64,000 bases of DNA from Methanosarcina sp. UBA5 (GTDB lineage: Archaea > Halobacteriota > Methanosarcinia > Methanosarcinales > Methanosarcinaceae): NCBI RefSeq assembly GCF_002505485.1, contig NZ_DAVG01000082.1, forward strand, positions 1-64,000, read 5' to 3'. The notes beneath the pieces were generated by a model, which was not told where the DNA came from, searched no databases, and saw nothing but the letters and a program-made list of their open reading frames with translations. Position 1 is the first letter of the stretch, and every line of letters starts with the position of its first letter. A program made the position numbers and the translations under genes. Of this stretch, positions 34,834-44,277 are shown piece after piece.

Positions 34834-35025
34834 TCAGTAAAACACGATTTTTGAAAATCCCTGGGACAGTTCTTCCCCAAGGAATTTTTCCACTTCTTTT
34901 TTCAGGTTTTCAATAGCTTCTTCAATAGTGATTCCCTTGCAAATTATATCAGCTTCAGGGCAGACTGAGATATAGAAGCCTTCTTCCTGATGGATGGTTG
35001 CAGAGAAGGGAAACCAGATTACCAT
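34834..35025 (-). CDS. solo HicB-like antitoxin-fold protein
   Basis: This 63-residue protein has the HicB-like partial RNase H fold pattern: a first strand FSATIHQEEGFYISVCPE, then the characteristic GITIEEAIENLKKEVEKFL helix. HicB proteins normally neutralise the HicA mRNA interferase, but I see no HicA on either side. Solo HicB-like proteins are common in archaea and may have other regulatory roles. It starts at ATG 35025 without a strong ribosome site. Confidence 0.7.
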   Translation of the reverse strand: MVIWFPFSATIHQEEGFYISVCPEADIICKGITIEEAIENLKKEVEKFLGEELSQGFSKIVFY

Positions 35026-35168
35026 TCTGTGAAATATCTATCAGTCTGTGTTTTAAATGTTTCGTACCTTCCTGTTCATTAAGGTCTTTTTTGCGGGAAA
35101 TCTCCTTTTAAGCGCAGGAAATTTATACTTAAGCAGATATCACATTCTAAATATATATTGTCAAGTTT

Positions 35169-36440
35169 GTGGGTCTTATGCCAACAGAGTTTATACTATC
35201 CTCTCCTGTACCTTTACCTGACCTTTCGGTGCTTATTCTTCTGGGTGTCTTCGTACTCACCGCTCTCAGACAGGTCGGATCTTTAAGGTTGCAGATCTGG
35301 CAGATTATGAATTTTGGAGCCATACTGGTATTATTGCTCGGCGAAATTTCACCGCAAGAAGCTCTTGCGGCGATTAACATGGACGTGCTCATTTTTCTTT
35401 TCGGGGCTTTTTGTGTGGGGGAAGCGCTTAACAGGAGTGGGTATCTTGCCTGGCTCGGGAACCGGATAGTATCCAGGGCGAGGAACACGGATCAACTTGT
35501 TTTGCTTGTGCTCTTTTCTACAGGAATTCTTTCCGCAATTCTAATGAACGATACCCTGGCTATCATGGGGACTCCACTTGTTTTGGGGTTTTCCAGAAAG
35601 TACAACGTCTCTCCCAAACTCATGCTCTTTTCCCTAGCATTCGGGGTAACTACAGGAAGTGTTATGAGTCCTATTGGAAACCCACAGAATCTCCTCATAG
35701 CAATCAATGGAAATCTGGATTCCCCTTTTGTAACATTTTTGCGTTCACTCGCCCTGCCAACCCTTATATGTCTTTTAATTGCCTATGTCGTGCTAAAACT
35801 CTTTTTCCGGGAGGAATTCGGAAAATCAACCCTTACCCATTCCGAAGAAATCATTACTGACTCTGAGCTTGCCAGTGCCTCAAAAATGTCTCTTTCTCTT
35901 TTGCTGATTCTTATAGCCTGTAAGATTTTTCTGGTGGAGTTTATCCCTGCCTGGGATTTCAGTCTGAGCTGGATTGCTCTTTTCTCCGCATTGCCTGTCC
36001 TGCTCAGTAGAAGGCGCGTGGAGATCCTGAAAAATGTTGATTGGTCAACTCTGGTTTTCTTTGTTTCAATGTTTGTGTTAATGCAAAGTGTGTGGATTTC
36101 CGGAACATGCCAGGAATTGCTTGCCAAGCTGTCTCCTCAGTTAGGCTCGGTGTCAATGATCCTCGCGCTCAGTATTGGACTAAGCCAACTTATTTCTAAT
36201 GTTCCATTTGTTGCGCTCTATCTGCCTGCGATGGGTAGTACAGTTTCTCAAGGTCAATTGATGGCTCTTGCTGCGGGAAGTACTATTGCGGGAAACTTTC
36301 TAATTCTGGGAGCTGCAAGCAACGTCATAATTATCCAAAACGCAGAAAAAGAAGGAAAAACTCTCTCATTTGCTGAATTCTCTAAAATTGGAGTTTTAAT
36401 TACGATTTTGGATGCTATTATTTACTTTATATTTCTCTAA
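35169..36440 (+). CDS. ArsB/NhaD-superfamily anion or sodium transporter
   Basis: A 423-residue polytopic membrane protein with about 11-12 helices. It has the ion-transporter superfamily hallmarks ILSAILMNDTLAIMGTPLVLG and the paired re-entrant motifs SPIGNPQNLLIA and SNVPFVALYLPAMG. Relatives extrude arsenite (ArsB), exchange Na+/H+ (NhaD) or move dicarboxylates. The substrate is not readable here, and there is no ars operon beside it. GTG 35169 and ATG 35178 are both possible starts. Neither has a strong Shine-Dalgarno sequence. Confidence 0.82.
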   Translation: MGLMPTEFILSSPVPLPDLSVLILLGVFVLTALRQVGSLRLQIWQIMNFGAILVLLLGEISPQEALAAINMDVLIFLFGAFCVGEALNRSGYLAWLGNRIVSRARNTDQLVLLVLFSTGILSAILMNDTLAIMGTPLVLGFSRKYNVSPKLMLFSLAFGVTTGSVMSPIGNPQNLLIAINGNLDSPFVTFLRSLALPTLICLLIAYVVLKLFFREEFGKSTLTHSEEIITDSELASASKMSLSLLLILIACKIFLVEFIPAWDFSLSWIALFSALPVLLSRRRVEILKNVDWSTLVFFVSMFVLMQSVWISGTCQELLAKLSPQLGSVSMILALSIGLSQLISNVPFVALYLPAMGSTVSQGQLMALAAGSTIAGNFLILGAASNVIIIQNAEKEGKTLSFAEFSKIGVLITILDAIIYFIFL

Positions 36441-36644
36441 CCAATATATGTTAGAGATAATCTTAGAATTGATTTACGAGGTTTATTCCTAGTTAAAATT
36501 CGATTTAAAGGCTTTTTGGTTCTCAATCATATTAACTCTCAATAATTTTGCCTCTTTTCGTTATAAAGTATAAGTAATTTTTAACTTTTCAATAAACTTG
36601 ATATACTCAAAAAGCATACACTTTTTTGTGGAAGATATGAGATC

Positions 36645-38756
36645 ATGACCCAGAATAATACAGATCCAAATACCAGGCGCAAGCGCGCCAGGTGCACTGT
36701 ACAGAAGAAAACCTTTGGGCCTGTTGAAGACCTTGAGACTCATGTCCAGTCCGACTGGTGGCAGACTCTTTTTAACTCACTTTATCTTAAGACCGATGCC
36801 GATCTTCTGGATGATATGGAGGTTACTAGGAAAGAGGTCGATCTAATTGTTTCCATTTTGGGAGTGGCTCCTGAAGAAAAAATTCTGGATCTATGTTGCG
36901 GACAGGGGAGACACGTAATTGAACTGGCAAGAAGAGGCTTTTCAAATGTAGAGGGATATGATAGGTCGCAGTACCTTATAAGGAAAGCCAGAACCAGAGC
37001 ACAGAAAGAGAACCTGCAGGTCAGGTTCAGAGAGGGAGATGCAAGAAAGCTTCCCTACCCATCTGATGCTTTTGATGTAGTTACTATACTGGGCAACAGT
37101 TTTGGCTACTTTGATTCAACGCTCCAGGACCAAAAGGTTCTTGAAGAAATTTTTAGAGTTATGAAGCCTGGTGGCAGGGTTTTCATCGATGCTGTGGATG
37201 GGGACTACATGAAAAAGAGTTTCCAGCCCAGGTCATGGGAATGGCTGGACAGGAAATATTTTGTCTGCAGGGAAAGAGCTCTTTCAGCCAATGGGGATCG
37301 GCTAATTTGCAGGGAAGTAATAAGCCGTATTGACAGGGGAGTAATTGCAGACCAGTTTTATGCTGAAAGGTTATACAATAAAGAAAGCCTTTTTGAGCTA
37401 CTTACCGCTTCAGGGTTTAGTAATCCCGCTTTTCATACCACTTTCAGCCCGGTATCTGCAGGCACTCAGGATGCAGGCATGATGGAACAGAGAATCCTGG
37501 TGTCGGCTTATGTTGAAAAACCATGGCCTCCTTCTCTTCAGGCAGCCGGGAATAAAAAAACAATGAATATTGCAGTTGTGCTCGGAGATCCGAGAAAAGA
37601 AGATCAGGTCAAGCCTGCCTGTGTCTTCGACGACGACGATTTTGATACGCTTGAGAGAATGAAAAAGGCACTCGCAGAAATTCCCTTCATTAGATTTACT
37701 TTCCTTGACAGGCACGAAACGCTACTGGAGGATCTTAAGAAGAAAGCAGCGAAAATTGATCTTGTACTTAATCTCTGTGACGAAGGATTTTATAATGATC
37801 CCACAAAAGAGCTTCATGTTCCGGCTTTGCTTGAACAGCTCAACATCCCATATACAGGAGCAGGCCCTCAATGTCTTGCCTTCTGTTATGACAAGTCTAT
37901 TATAAGAGGTGTTGCCAGAGAGATGCGCATTCCTGTAGCAAAAGGAATGCTTGTGACCGAAGACTCGGAACTTTCAAAGCTTTCTCTATCTTTCCCCTTG
38001 CTTGTAAAGCCTAACTCAGGAGACTCAAGTTTTGGGATTACACAGAAAAGCATTGCCCACAGCCGTGAGGAGCTTCTTGAAATTCTTGCGGCAACCCGAA
38101 AAAAGATGGGTTCGTGTAGGCCTTTCCTGCTTGAAGAGTTTCTTCCCGGAAAAGACATCAGTGTTGGCATCATTGGGAATCCACCGGCATGCACTGTCCT
38201 GCCTATCACGGAAGAAGATTACTCGCGAGTGCCGGAGGAACTTCCAAAGATCTGCGGCTATGAGGCCAAATGGCTTCCGGATTCTCCATACTGGAATATA
38301 AAATCCGTGCCTGCAGATATCCCTGAGAAAACCAGAAAGGAAATTGTGAAATGTTGTCTTGCTCTCTTTACCAGGCTGGGTTGTCGGGACTATGCCCGTT
38401 TTGACTGGAGGCTTGATGCCGAAGGCAAACCTAAGCTTTTGGAAGTAAACCCCAATCCTGGATGGTGCTGGGACGGTCACCTGGCAAAAATGGCGGCTTA
38501 TGCTAATATTTCCTATTCTGGAATGCTTGCTGCCATTATCGAAGCTGCAAAGGAAAGATATGGTCTCGGAAATGATGGAAAAGTTGGGCTTTCCAGAAAA
38601 TTACCTGAGATCACTCCCAGAAAAAGCCCGGCTGAATGTGCTGCCGAGTTTGAGGAAGAGATCGAAGCCAAAAACTGTATGGATACTGAGAATAACCAGA
38701 AAGAAAGTGTTTTCTCGGAGGATTCCGAAACAGTACAGGCCTTTGAAACCGTATAA
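36645..38756 (+). CDS. fusion of SAM-dependent methyltransferase and D-Ala-D-Ala-ligase-like ATP-grasp enzyme
   Basis: The first 290 residues are a class I methyltransferase: motif I ILDLCCGQGRHV at 80-91, acidic GYDRS after strand 2, then REGDARKLPYPSDAFDVV. From residue 307 (MNIAVVLGDPR) an ATP-grasp ligase begins. It has the ATP-binding VKPNSGDSSFGI, EEFLPGKDISVGIIG, the metal-binding RFDWRLD and LLEVNPNPGW near residue 598-607. The closest known relatives join amino acids (D-alanine:D-alanine ligase). Methanosarcina has no peptidoglycan, so the fused enzyme more likely makes a methylated dipeptide or amide-linked small molecule. The C-terminal 50 residues are Glu-rich and probably disordered. 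It is monocistronic with a TATAAAGTATAAG promoter about 80 bp upstream. Confidence 0.85.
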   Translation: MTQNNTDPNTRRKRARCTVQKKTFGPVEDLETHVQSDWWQTLFNSLYLKTDADLLDDMEVTRKEVDLIVSILGVAPEEKILDLCCGQGRHVIELARRGFSNVEGYDRSQYLIRKARTRAQKENLQVRFREGDARKLPYPSDAFDVVTILGNSFGYFDSTLQDQKVLEEIFRVMKPGGRVFIDAVDGDYMKKSFQPRSWEWLDRKYFVCRERALSANGDRLICREVISRIDRGVIADQFYAERLYNKESLFELLTASGFSNPAFHTTFSPVSAGTQDAGMMEQRILVSAYVEKPWPPSLQAAGNKKTMNIAVVLGDPRKEDQVKPACVFDDDDFDTLERMKKALAEIPFIRFTFLDRHETLLEDLKKKAAKIDLVLNLCDEGFYNDPTKELHVPALLEQLNIPYTGAGPQCLAFCYDKSIIRGVAREMRIPVAKGMLVTEDSELSKLSLSFPLLVKPNSGDSSFGITQKSIAHSREELLEILAATRKKMGSCRPFLLEEFLPGKDISVGIIGNPPACTVLPITEEDYSRVPEELPKICGYEAKWLPDSPYWNIKSVPADIPEKTRKEIVKCCLALFTRLGCRDYARFDWRLDAEGKPKLLEVNPNPGWCWDGHLAKMAAYANISYSGMLAAIIEAAKERYGLGNDGKVGLSRKLPEITPRKSPAECAAEFEEEIEAKNCMDTENNQKESVFSEDSETVQAFETV

Positions 38757-38820
38757 AATTCGAAAAAAGTTTGGAACACGAAAGGATCTGATTTTTCTTT
38801 ATCGTGTCTCTGCTTTTCTT

Positions 38821-39915
38821 TTACTTTTGGATGATAATTGTAAGGATATCCTGGTCCTGCATTCTGTGGTCTATACCTACTCTCTGCCCCGGATGTTTTG
38901 CGGATATGCCCCAGACTTGGGCATAGCGGAATTTCCTGCGGAAATCCCTGTGCAGTCGGTCACAAATCTGACCTATATTGGTTCCGCTCATAACGATCAG
39001 AGGCTCTTCCATATCTGCGGGCTGACCCTGCGGTTTTAAATAGACTCGAATGAAACCCAGCCTATCATAAATAGCATCTTTAAGAGTCTCGATATTAGTG
39101 CCTTCGTGGGCTGAAATAAAGATCGAGTTAGGGTATAGTTCTCTGCATTCTTCAATCAACTGGGGATAGGCCAGGTCAACCTTATTAACAGCTATAAGAG
39201 ACCTGACATAACTACGGTTGTCCAGGACAACGTCAATAAGTTGGTCAACCGTTATGTTTTCTCTTATAAGTACACTTGCGTTATGGATTTTGTACTCATC
39301 CAGCACAGCCTTGATAGTCTCATCATCCAAGTCAAGGTCGATGGTTGAGTTGATTTCTATTCCACCCCTATCTTTTTTCTTGATTACTACATCCGGGGGT
39401 TCCTGGTCTATGCGAATTCCGGCTTGGTAGAGCTCGTCCATAAGTACTTCGTAATGCTTGGGCTGGAAGACATCAAGCAAAAATATAACCATATCCGAGT
39501 TCCTGATAACTGATATGACTTCCTTTCCACGTCCACGCCCTGAAGACGCGCCTTTTACAAGCCCAGGGACGTCGAGGAACTGGATTGTTGCACCTTTGTG
39601 TTCCAGTACGCCTGGCACAACTGTAAGGGTAGTAAACTCATATGCTGCCACTGCGGAATTGGCACCCGTGATTTTGTTCAGAAGCGTAGATTTTCCTACT
39701 GATGGAAAACCTACAAGGGTTACGGTTCCATCTCCTGATTTTCTGACTGAGTACCCTTCCCCTCCTCCTTTTGCCGAGGCTTTCTTTTCAACCTCGTCTC
39801 GCAGGCGGGCTAACTTAGCTTTGAGGCGGCCTATATGATGGGAAGTTGCCTTATTGTACACGGTCTTTCGAAGTTCATCTTCGACTTCCTGTATTTGCTC
39901 CTGTATGCTGCTCAT
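38821..39915 (-). CDS. DRG-family (developmentally regulated) GTP-binding protein
   Basis: Translation-associated GTPase of the OBG/DRG group, 364 residues. It has an N-terminal helical hairpin, G1 GFPSVGKST at 69-77, switch FTTLTVVPG, G3 DVPGLVKGAS, a DRG-specific S5D2L insertion (FQPKHYEVLMDELY onward), G4 NKVD, and a C-terminal TGS domain (VYLKPQGQPAD ... GQRVGIDHRMQDQDILTII). Archaeal and eukaryotic DRGs bind ribosomes. AGGT precedes the ATG at 39915. It converges on the methyltransferase/ATP-grasp gene. Confidence 0.93.
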   Translation of the reverse strand: MSSIQEQIQEVEDELRKTVYNKATSHHIGRLKAKLARLRDEVEKKASAKGGGEGYSVRKSGDGTVTLVGFPSVGKSTLLNKITGANSAVAAYEFTTLTVVPGVLEHKGATIQFLDVPGLVKGASSGRGRGKEVISVIRNSDMVIFLLDVFQPKHYEVLMDELYQAGIRIDQEPPDVVIKKKDRGGIEINSTIDLDLDDETIKAVLDEYKIHNASVLIRENITVDQLIDVVLDNRSYVRSLIAVNKVDLAYPQLIEECRELYPNSIFISAHEGTNIETLKDAIYDRLGFIRVYLKPQGQPADMEEPLIVMSGTNIGQICDRLHRDFRRKFRYAQVWGISAKHPGQRVGIDHRMQDQDILTIIIQK

Positions 39916-40311
39916 CTGGAACCTGCCGATTTAGGGACTAAAGAAATGATCTTCATATTAATTGGAAAAAGAAACCGCGTCCAAACGGTTTCTGCAAACC
40001 TTTTTTGATCCAAAAGAGATTCGTATCTGGATATTTTATTCTGAATAGTTGAATGCAATATATATACCTATGGAATGGTCTTCTTTACTGGTTCTAAATG
40101 AAAAGGCTACTCAGAACAATTATATTTCACAATAATTATAATAATACTTAAAGCTTATTGAAGGCTATGGCTGGTGAAAAGTTCTTCACCAGAAGCCTGT
40201 TTAAAGAGTCTGTATCTCTTATTCAAGGGAGGAAACGTCTCAAAGACTACCTCTCTTGTTCTAAAAAACTATCTCAAAGGGACTATCTCTCCTATTCGAG
40301 AAGACTATCTT
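39916..40311. other. intergenic region with imperfect pyrimidine-rich repeats
   Basis: Positions about 40215-40340 contain several degenerate copies of a 25-30-bp unit built around GACTATCTCTCTTATTC and TCAAAGGGA. Frames through it are low-complexity and not convincing as a gene. They even overlap the 3' end of the MoeA-type gene. Confidence 0.45.
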
Positions 40312-42240
40312 TTATTCAAAGGAGATTATTTCTCCTGTCCTCTCATACACATGCAGCCCGTCGGGAAGCTTTGAAGCGAATTCTGCAGAGTTAAGAATTT
40401 CCAGAAACCTGCGGACTTCGGGAGTTTCCAGAATTTCCTTCCTTATAAGGAAATCGTACTCTTCTTCTGCAAATTTTATAAATTGGAGACCGCCCTTTTC
40501 GGTACAATTTCTTATTCCCACACCTACCTCAGCCTTTCCTGAGGTGACTGCCTCACAGACAGCTGCCTCCGATTTTGCTCCGGACGTATACCCCGGAATC
40601 GAATCCGTAAACTCCTTTTTACTGATTTCCTTTCCAGCTACGAATTCTGCAATTTTCAGGTCTAAAAGTACCCTTGTGCCTGAACCCAGGTTCCGGTTAA
40701 TCAGGTGTTTTCCCGGAAGGTCCGCGAGCCCGGAAACCGGTCTATCCTGTCTGACAAGAAGCCCTACTTCCCTCTTATATCCTTTGACAAGAACAACGCC
40801 TGAAAGTCTCATATTCTCGATTGTAGAGATGTTATACAGGATTCCGTCTTGTCCTCTGGAGTCTCGTGATGGCATATTCACGCCTGCAATATCTGCCGTA
40901 TTTGAGGCAATTGCGCTAAAGCCCCCGTTTGAGCTTGTGTAAAGAGTCCTAAAACGAAGTCCACTAAGGTCTTCAAGCAGGTCAAGGCCAGGACAGAAGC
41001 CGCCTGCTATCAGGATGTCAGGTTTTTCAACCTCGCCGAAAAGAGTCACTTCTACAGGAGTTCCCGCTTCAATAAACTCTGTACTGGATGGAATTTCAAT
41101 AAAGCCATCTGCACCGGAAAGAGAGGTTATGGCACCTGAACCTCTATCTGCAGGATAGACTCTTCCCCGAATCAGGCCTACTGGGAGAAGCTGCTGTCTT
41201 CCTTCGGAACGGAAGCCTGTGCCCATAATTCCGTTTTCCGTTTTTTTAAGCACCTTATCTTCTCCAAGGGCTTTTCTGAGCAAAGGAGCTACAAATTCGT
41301 TAAAAATCATTAATGCAGATGTAGGGTTTCCGGGAAGCCCTATTATGGAGACGCCTTGTATTATTCCAATAACCACAGGTTTTCCAGGTTTTATACTTAT
41401 ACCGTGGGCAAGGGTTTCTCCGATTTCGTCTATGAGCCTGTACATCACATCCCCGGATCCTGATGACGTGCTGCCAGAAGTCAGAATCAGGGCACATTCC
41501 GAAACCGCAGTTTCAAGTGCCCTTTTCATGGCTGTCTCGTTATCTCCTATAATCCCGTAAAGCAGGGGAAAGGCTCCACATTCACATATGCCGGCATATA
41601 AGGTGTAAGAATTTGCGTCATATATCTTCCCGGAAGTAAGTTTTTCTCCGGGGCGCGCAAGCTCGTCTCCTGTTGAGATTATCCCAACCTGCAGTTTTAG
41701 GACAGGCACATCCTTTTTTCCGACAGAAGCAAGCACTCCGATTTCCCTGGTTCCGAGCTTTCGTCCTGCCCTGAGCACACGCTCTCCCTTCCGGATGTCC
41801 GAACCGGCTTTCATGATATTTTCTCCCATAGTTACAGGCCTGTAAATCGATACGGTTCCGTCTCCTTCAGAACTATATTCAACCATGACCACAGCGTTAG
41901 CGCCTTCAGGAACCGGAGCTCCGGTAGCTATTTCCACGGCCTCCCCCGCCGAAACTCTGAATTTTGCATCCGAGCCTGCTGGGAGATTTCCCAGGAATCT
42001 GAGTTCTACAGGCTCAGTTTCGCTGCATGCATACGTATCCTCTGCCCTGACTGCATAACCATCCATTACGGCCCTTGGGAAAGGAGGGACATTAATTTCG
42101 GTAACAATATCCTCTGCAAGGATTCCACCGTAAGCGTTTTCAAGGGATAAGCTTTCCTGTCTGGGAAGAACCTGCAGGCTGTTTATTATTTTACGTGCTT
42201 TCTCTACAGAGATAAGTTTCCGAAATTCTTTGCGTTTCAT
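40312..42240 (-). CDS. moeA: molybdopterin molybdenumtransferase MoeA fused to a periplasmic-binding-like domain
   Basis: Inserts molybdate or tungstate into adenylated molybdopterin, needed for formylmethanofuran dehydrogenase. Residues 1 to about 405 are MoeA: PPFPRAVMDGYAVRAEDT, ATGAPVPEGANAVVMVE, ISTGDELARPG, LTSGSTSSGSGD and GLPGNPTSALM. Residues about 410-642 are a LysR/ModA-like substrate-binding domain (LIAGGFCPGLDLL, SGLADLPGKHLINRNLGSG, AVCEAVTSGKAEVGVGIRN). The fused domain may sense oxyanion or cofactor. This architecture is known in methanogens. It starts at ATG 42240 with a weak AGGAT site. Confidence 0.93.
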   Translation of the reverse strand: MKRKEFRKLISVEKARKIINSLQVLPRQESLSLENAYGGILAEDIVTEINVPPFPRAVMDGYAVRAEDTYACSETEPVELRFLGNLPAGSDAKFRVSAGEAVEIATGAPVPEGANAVVMVEYSSEGDGTVSIYRPVTMGENIMKAGSDIRKGERVLRAGRKLGTREIGVLASVGKKDVPVLKLQVGIISTGDELARPGEKLTSGKIYDANSYTLYAGICECGAFPLLYGIIGDNETAMKRALETAVSECALILTSGSTSSGSGDVMYRLIDEIGETLAHGISIKPGKPVVIGIIQGVSIIGLPGNPTSALMIFNEFVAPLLRKALGEDKVLKKTENGIMGTGFRSEGRQQLLPVGLIRGRVYPADRGSGAITSLSGADGFIEIPSSTEFIEAGTPVEVTLFGEVEKPDILIAGGFCPGLDLLEDLSGLRFRTLYTSSNGGFSAIASNTADIAGVNMPSRDSRGQDGILYNISTIENMRLSGVVLVKGYKREVGLLVRQDRPVSGLADLPGKHLINRNLGSGTRVLLDLKIAEFVAGKEISKKEFTDSIPGYTSGAKSEAAVCEAVTSGKAEVGVGIRNCTEKGGLQFIKFAEEEYDFLIRKEILETPEVRRFLEILNSAEFASKLPDGLHVYERTGEIISFE

Positions 42241-42577
42241 AAAATATCAAATCCTGAATATCGGCCTTCAGATGAGTTCTTTAGTTTAATAGCATTACCT
42301 GCCCTGTTTATACTTATTTTTTCCTTTAGGGAATACACCGCAAGCAGTTAACGTAAAGGAGATCCTTTTCAAGAAAGACCGTCACAGAGAGACAAGCCAG
42401 GAAGAAATCGCTTTTCATAACCTGTATGAAAGAAATCTGCGAGTGGAAAACTCAAATAGGAGCTAAAGGAAAAACTAGAAACAAAGTACAAAACGGATTA
42501 TAAAGTGAAGTTTAAAAGGGAGTTCAAAACGTAGTTCTAAAGGGAATTGCTCCACCAAAAACTGATAAAAAAGAACC

Positions 42578-42606
42578 ATGGCGGGAAAAGTCCCGCATGA
42601 TTTTTT
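42578..42606. terminator. bidirectional hairpin after ilvE
   Basis: Stem GCGGGA (42581-42586) and TCCCGC (42591-42596), extended by AT/AT with one bulged G. T-rich runs lie on both sides (42600-42606 on the plus strand and 42565-42573 on the minus strand). On the minus strand it ends the ilvE transcript. The remaining DNA of 42241-42647 shows no gene. Confidence 0.65.
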
Positions 42607-42647
42607 TATTGCCTTTTTTGTTTCTTTCATTTTTCAGGGCTGCACTT

Positions 42648-43526
42648 TTATTTATAAATGGATGTGCCCGTATTCTGGGTTATTTTCTCAAAAGCTTCAA
42701 CCATCTTCATTGTCATGGGCCCGGGTTTGCCTGTACCTATGATCCTTCCGTCAAGTCTGGTTATAGGGGCAGCTTCAGCTGCAGTGCCTGTGACAAAAAC
42801 CTCATCGGCTGTGTAAAGGTCAAATAAACCAAGATTTGTTTCGATGACTTTGTATCCCATCTCATCCAGAAGCTCGATGGCTGTAGCTCTGGTAATCCCT
42901 TTTAAGTTGTTGATCGTAAAGGGAGTAAAAACTTTGTTGTCTTTGACTATGAAGATATTATCTCCAGAACCCTCACAGACAAAACCATTATGATCCAGGA
43001 ATACAGCTTCGTCTCCTCCCTTCTCAGTGGCTTCAATCTTTGCCAGGATATTGTTCAGGTAGTTAAGGGACTTGATATTAGGGGATATGGCATCAGGGGC
43101 ATTTCTCCGGACACAGACACTGACAGCTTTGAGCCCGACTTCATACAGGTCACCGTACATGGCTCCCCAACCCTGGGCTATGACAACCACGCAGGGCTTT
43201 TCACAACTGCGAGGGTCAAGTCCGAGATCTCCAGCTCCTCTCGAAACAACAGGACGGATATATGCATCTTTAAGGTTATTTTTCCTGAGGGTTTCAAGTA
43301 TTGCTTCACTCATCTCTTCCTTTGTAAGGGGGATATCCATTGCAATTGCCTTTGCCGAGTCATAAAGTCTGTCAACATGCTCTTTTAACTTAAAGACACG
43401 TCCGTTGTATGCCCTTATGCCTTCAAAAACACCGTCGCCATAGAGGAAACCATGGTCATAGACCGAAACTTTGGCTTCGGATTTGGGAACAAACTTCCCA
43501 TCCAAGTAGATAAGTAACTCACTCAT
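42648..43526 (-). CDS. ilvE: branched-chain amino acid aminotransferase
   Basis: PLP-dependent class IV transaminase, 292 residues, making Val, Leu and Ile from their keto acids. It contains GDGVFEGIRAYNG, the PLP lysine in NIKSLNYLNNI, the glutamate after it (DEAVFLDHNGFVCEGSGDN), the phosphate-binding GITRATAIELL and VFVTGTAAEAAPI. The length is normal. AGAGGAT lies about 10 nt before ATG 43526. It is alone, with an AT-rich promoter region shared back-to-back with the tRNA gene. Confidence 0.95.
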   Translation of the reverse strand: MSELLIYLDGKFVPKSEAKVSVYDHGFLYGDGVFEGIRAYNGRVFKLKEHVDRLYDSAKAIAMDIPLTKEEMSEAILETLRKNNLKDAYIRPVVSRGAGDLGLDPRSCEKPCVVVIAQGWGAMYGDLYEVGLKAVSVCVRRNAPDAISPNIKSLNYLNNILAKIEATEKGGDEAVFLDHNGFVCEGSGDNIFIVKDNKVFTPFTINNLKGITRATAIELLDEMGYKVIETNLGLFDLYTADEVFVTGTAAEAAPITRLDGRIIGTGKPGPMTMKMVEAFEKITQNTGTSIYK

Positions 43527-43878
43527 TTGCGAACAATCCTCTGCAATCTTACTACTTTATAGAGTTTACCTATTTTCCTGATAATGTCAATTAAATATGG
43601 TTGTAATATGTAAACCCTATAAACCATTTACTTTTTTTCATTCATTGACAGTATGTAAGCTCTGCGAGGGGTTTTAAAAATTCAAAGCCTCAGGGAAGTT
43701 TCCATACTGGTAAGTTTCTAAGTAAAATGCCAAATATGTCAGTATATACTAAATATATATTACAATTCCGCTTCTATATAAATATTTTAAGATATATTCA
43801 ATCCCAATTAATGTATCCATACAAAAAGCTTTTATGTTAAAAGGCTCATTTCGTATTCCGCAGTAAAAAAAGCAAACA
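43527..43878. other. intergenic promoter region between ilvE and tRNA-Arg(UCU)
   Basis: AT-rich DNA with TATA-like stretches (for example ACTAAATATATATTAC near 43750 and TATATAAATATTTTAAG near 43775). No gene seen. Confidence 0.4.
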
Positions 43879-43953
43879 GGGCTCGTGGCTTAGCCAGGAT
43901 ATAGCGCTGGGCTTCTAACCCAGACGTCGGGGGTTCAAATCCCTTCGAGCCCG
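43879..43953 (+). tRNA. tRNA-Arg (anticodon UCU)
   Basis: Complete cloverleaf: acceptor GGGCTCG / CGAGCCC, anticodon stem CTGGG / CCCAG with loop CTTCTAA (anticodon TCT), T-arm CGGGGGTTCAAATCCC, discriminator G. CCA is not encoded. No intron is seen. It reads AGA codons. Its sequence is closely related to the tRNA-Arg at 51519. The DNA from 43954 to 44277 contains no gene. Confidence 0.95.
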
Positions 43954-44277
43954 CTTAATTATTTACCTTTTTCTAACCAAGCTTAGAAAATTGTTTTTAA
44001 TTCTCTACTTACTTCAAATTAACCTGCGCAAACTATTTTCACTCTCTTTCTTTCTGACATGCTTACCCTTTTTGTAGAGCTTTATACTCTTTATCTACTC
44101 TCTGCTTTTCAGCCTTTTCTGCAGTAAAGAGTCCTATCACAGCTGCAGCTTTACCAGAGTACGCGCAGCTTATGGTTTGGAAGATCTTATTTCAAAGCAG
44201 TGGAGACATAGATAGAGTAACGTATCAAAAATTCTGTAAGACCAGAAGCTCAAAAAGTCACTAAATCAAATCTATCT

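Noticed and set aside
40158..40394. 78-codon frame over pyrimidine-rich repeats
   Set aside because: Low-complexity repeats and overlap with the end of the MoeA gene; not a convincing protein.
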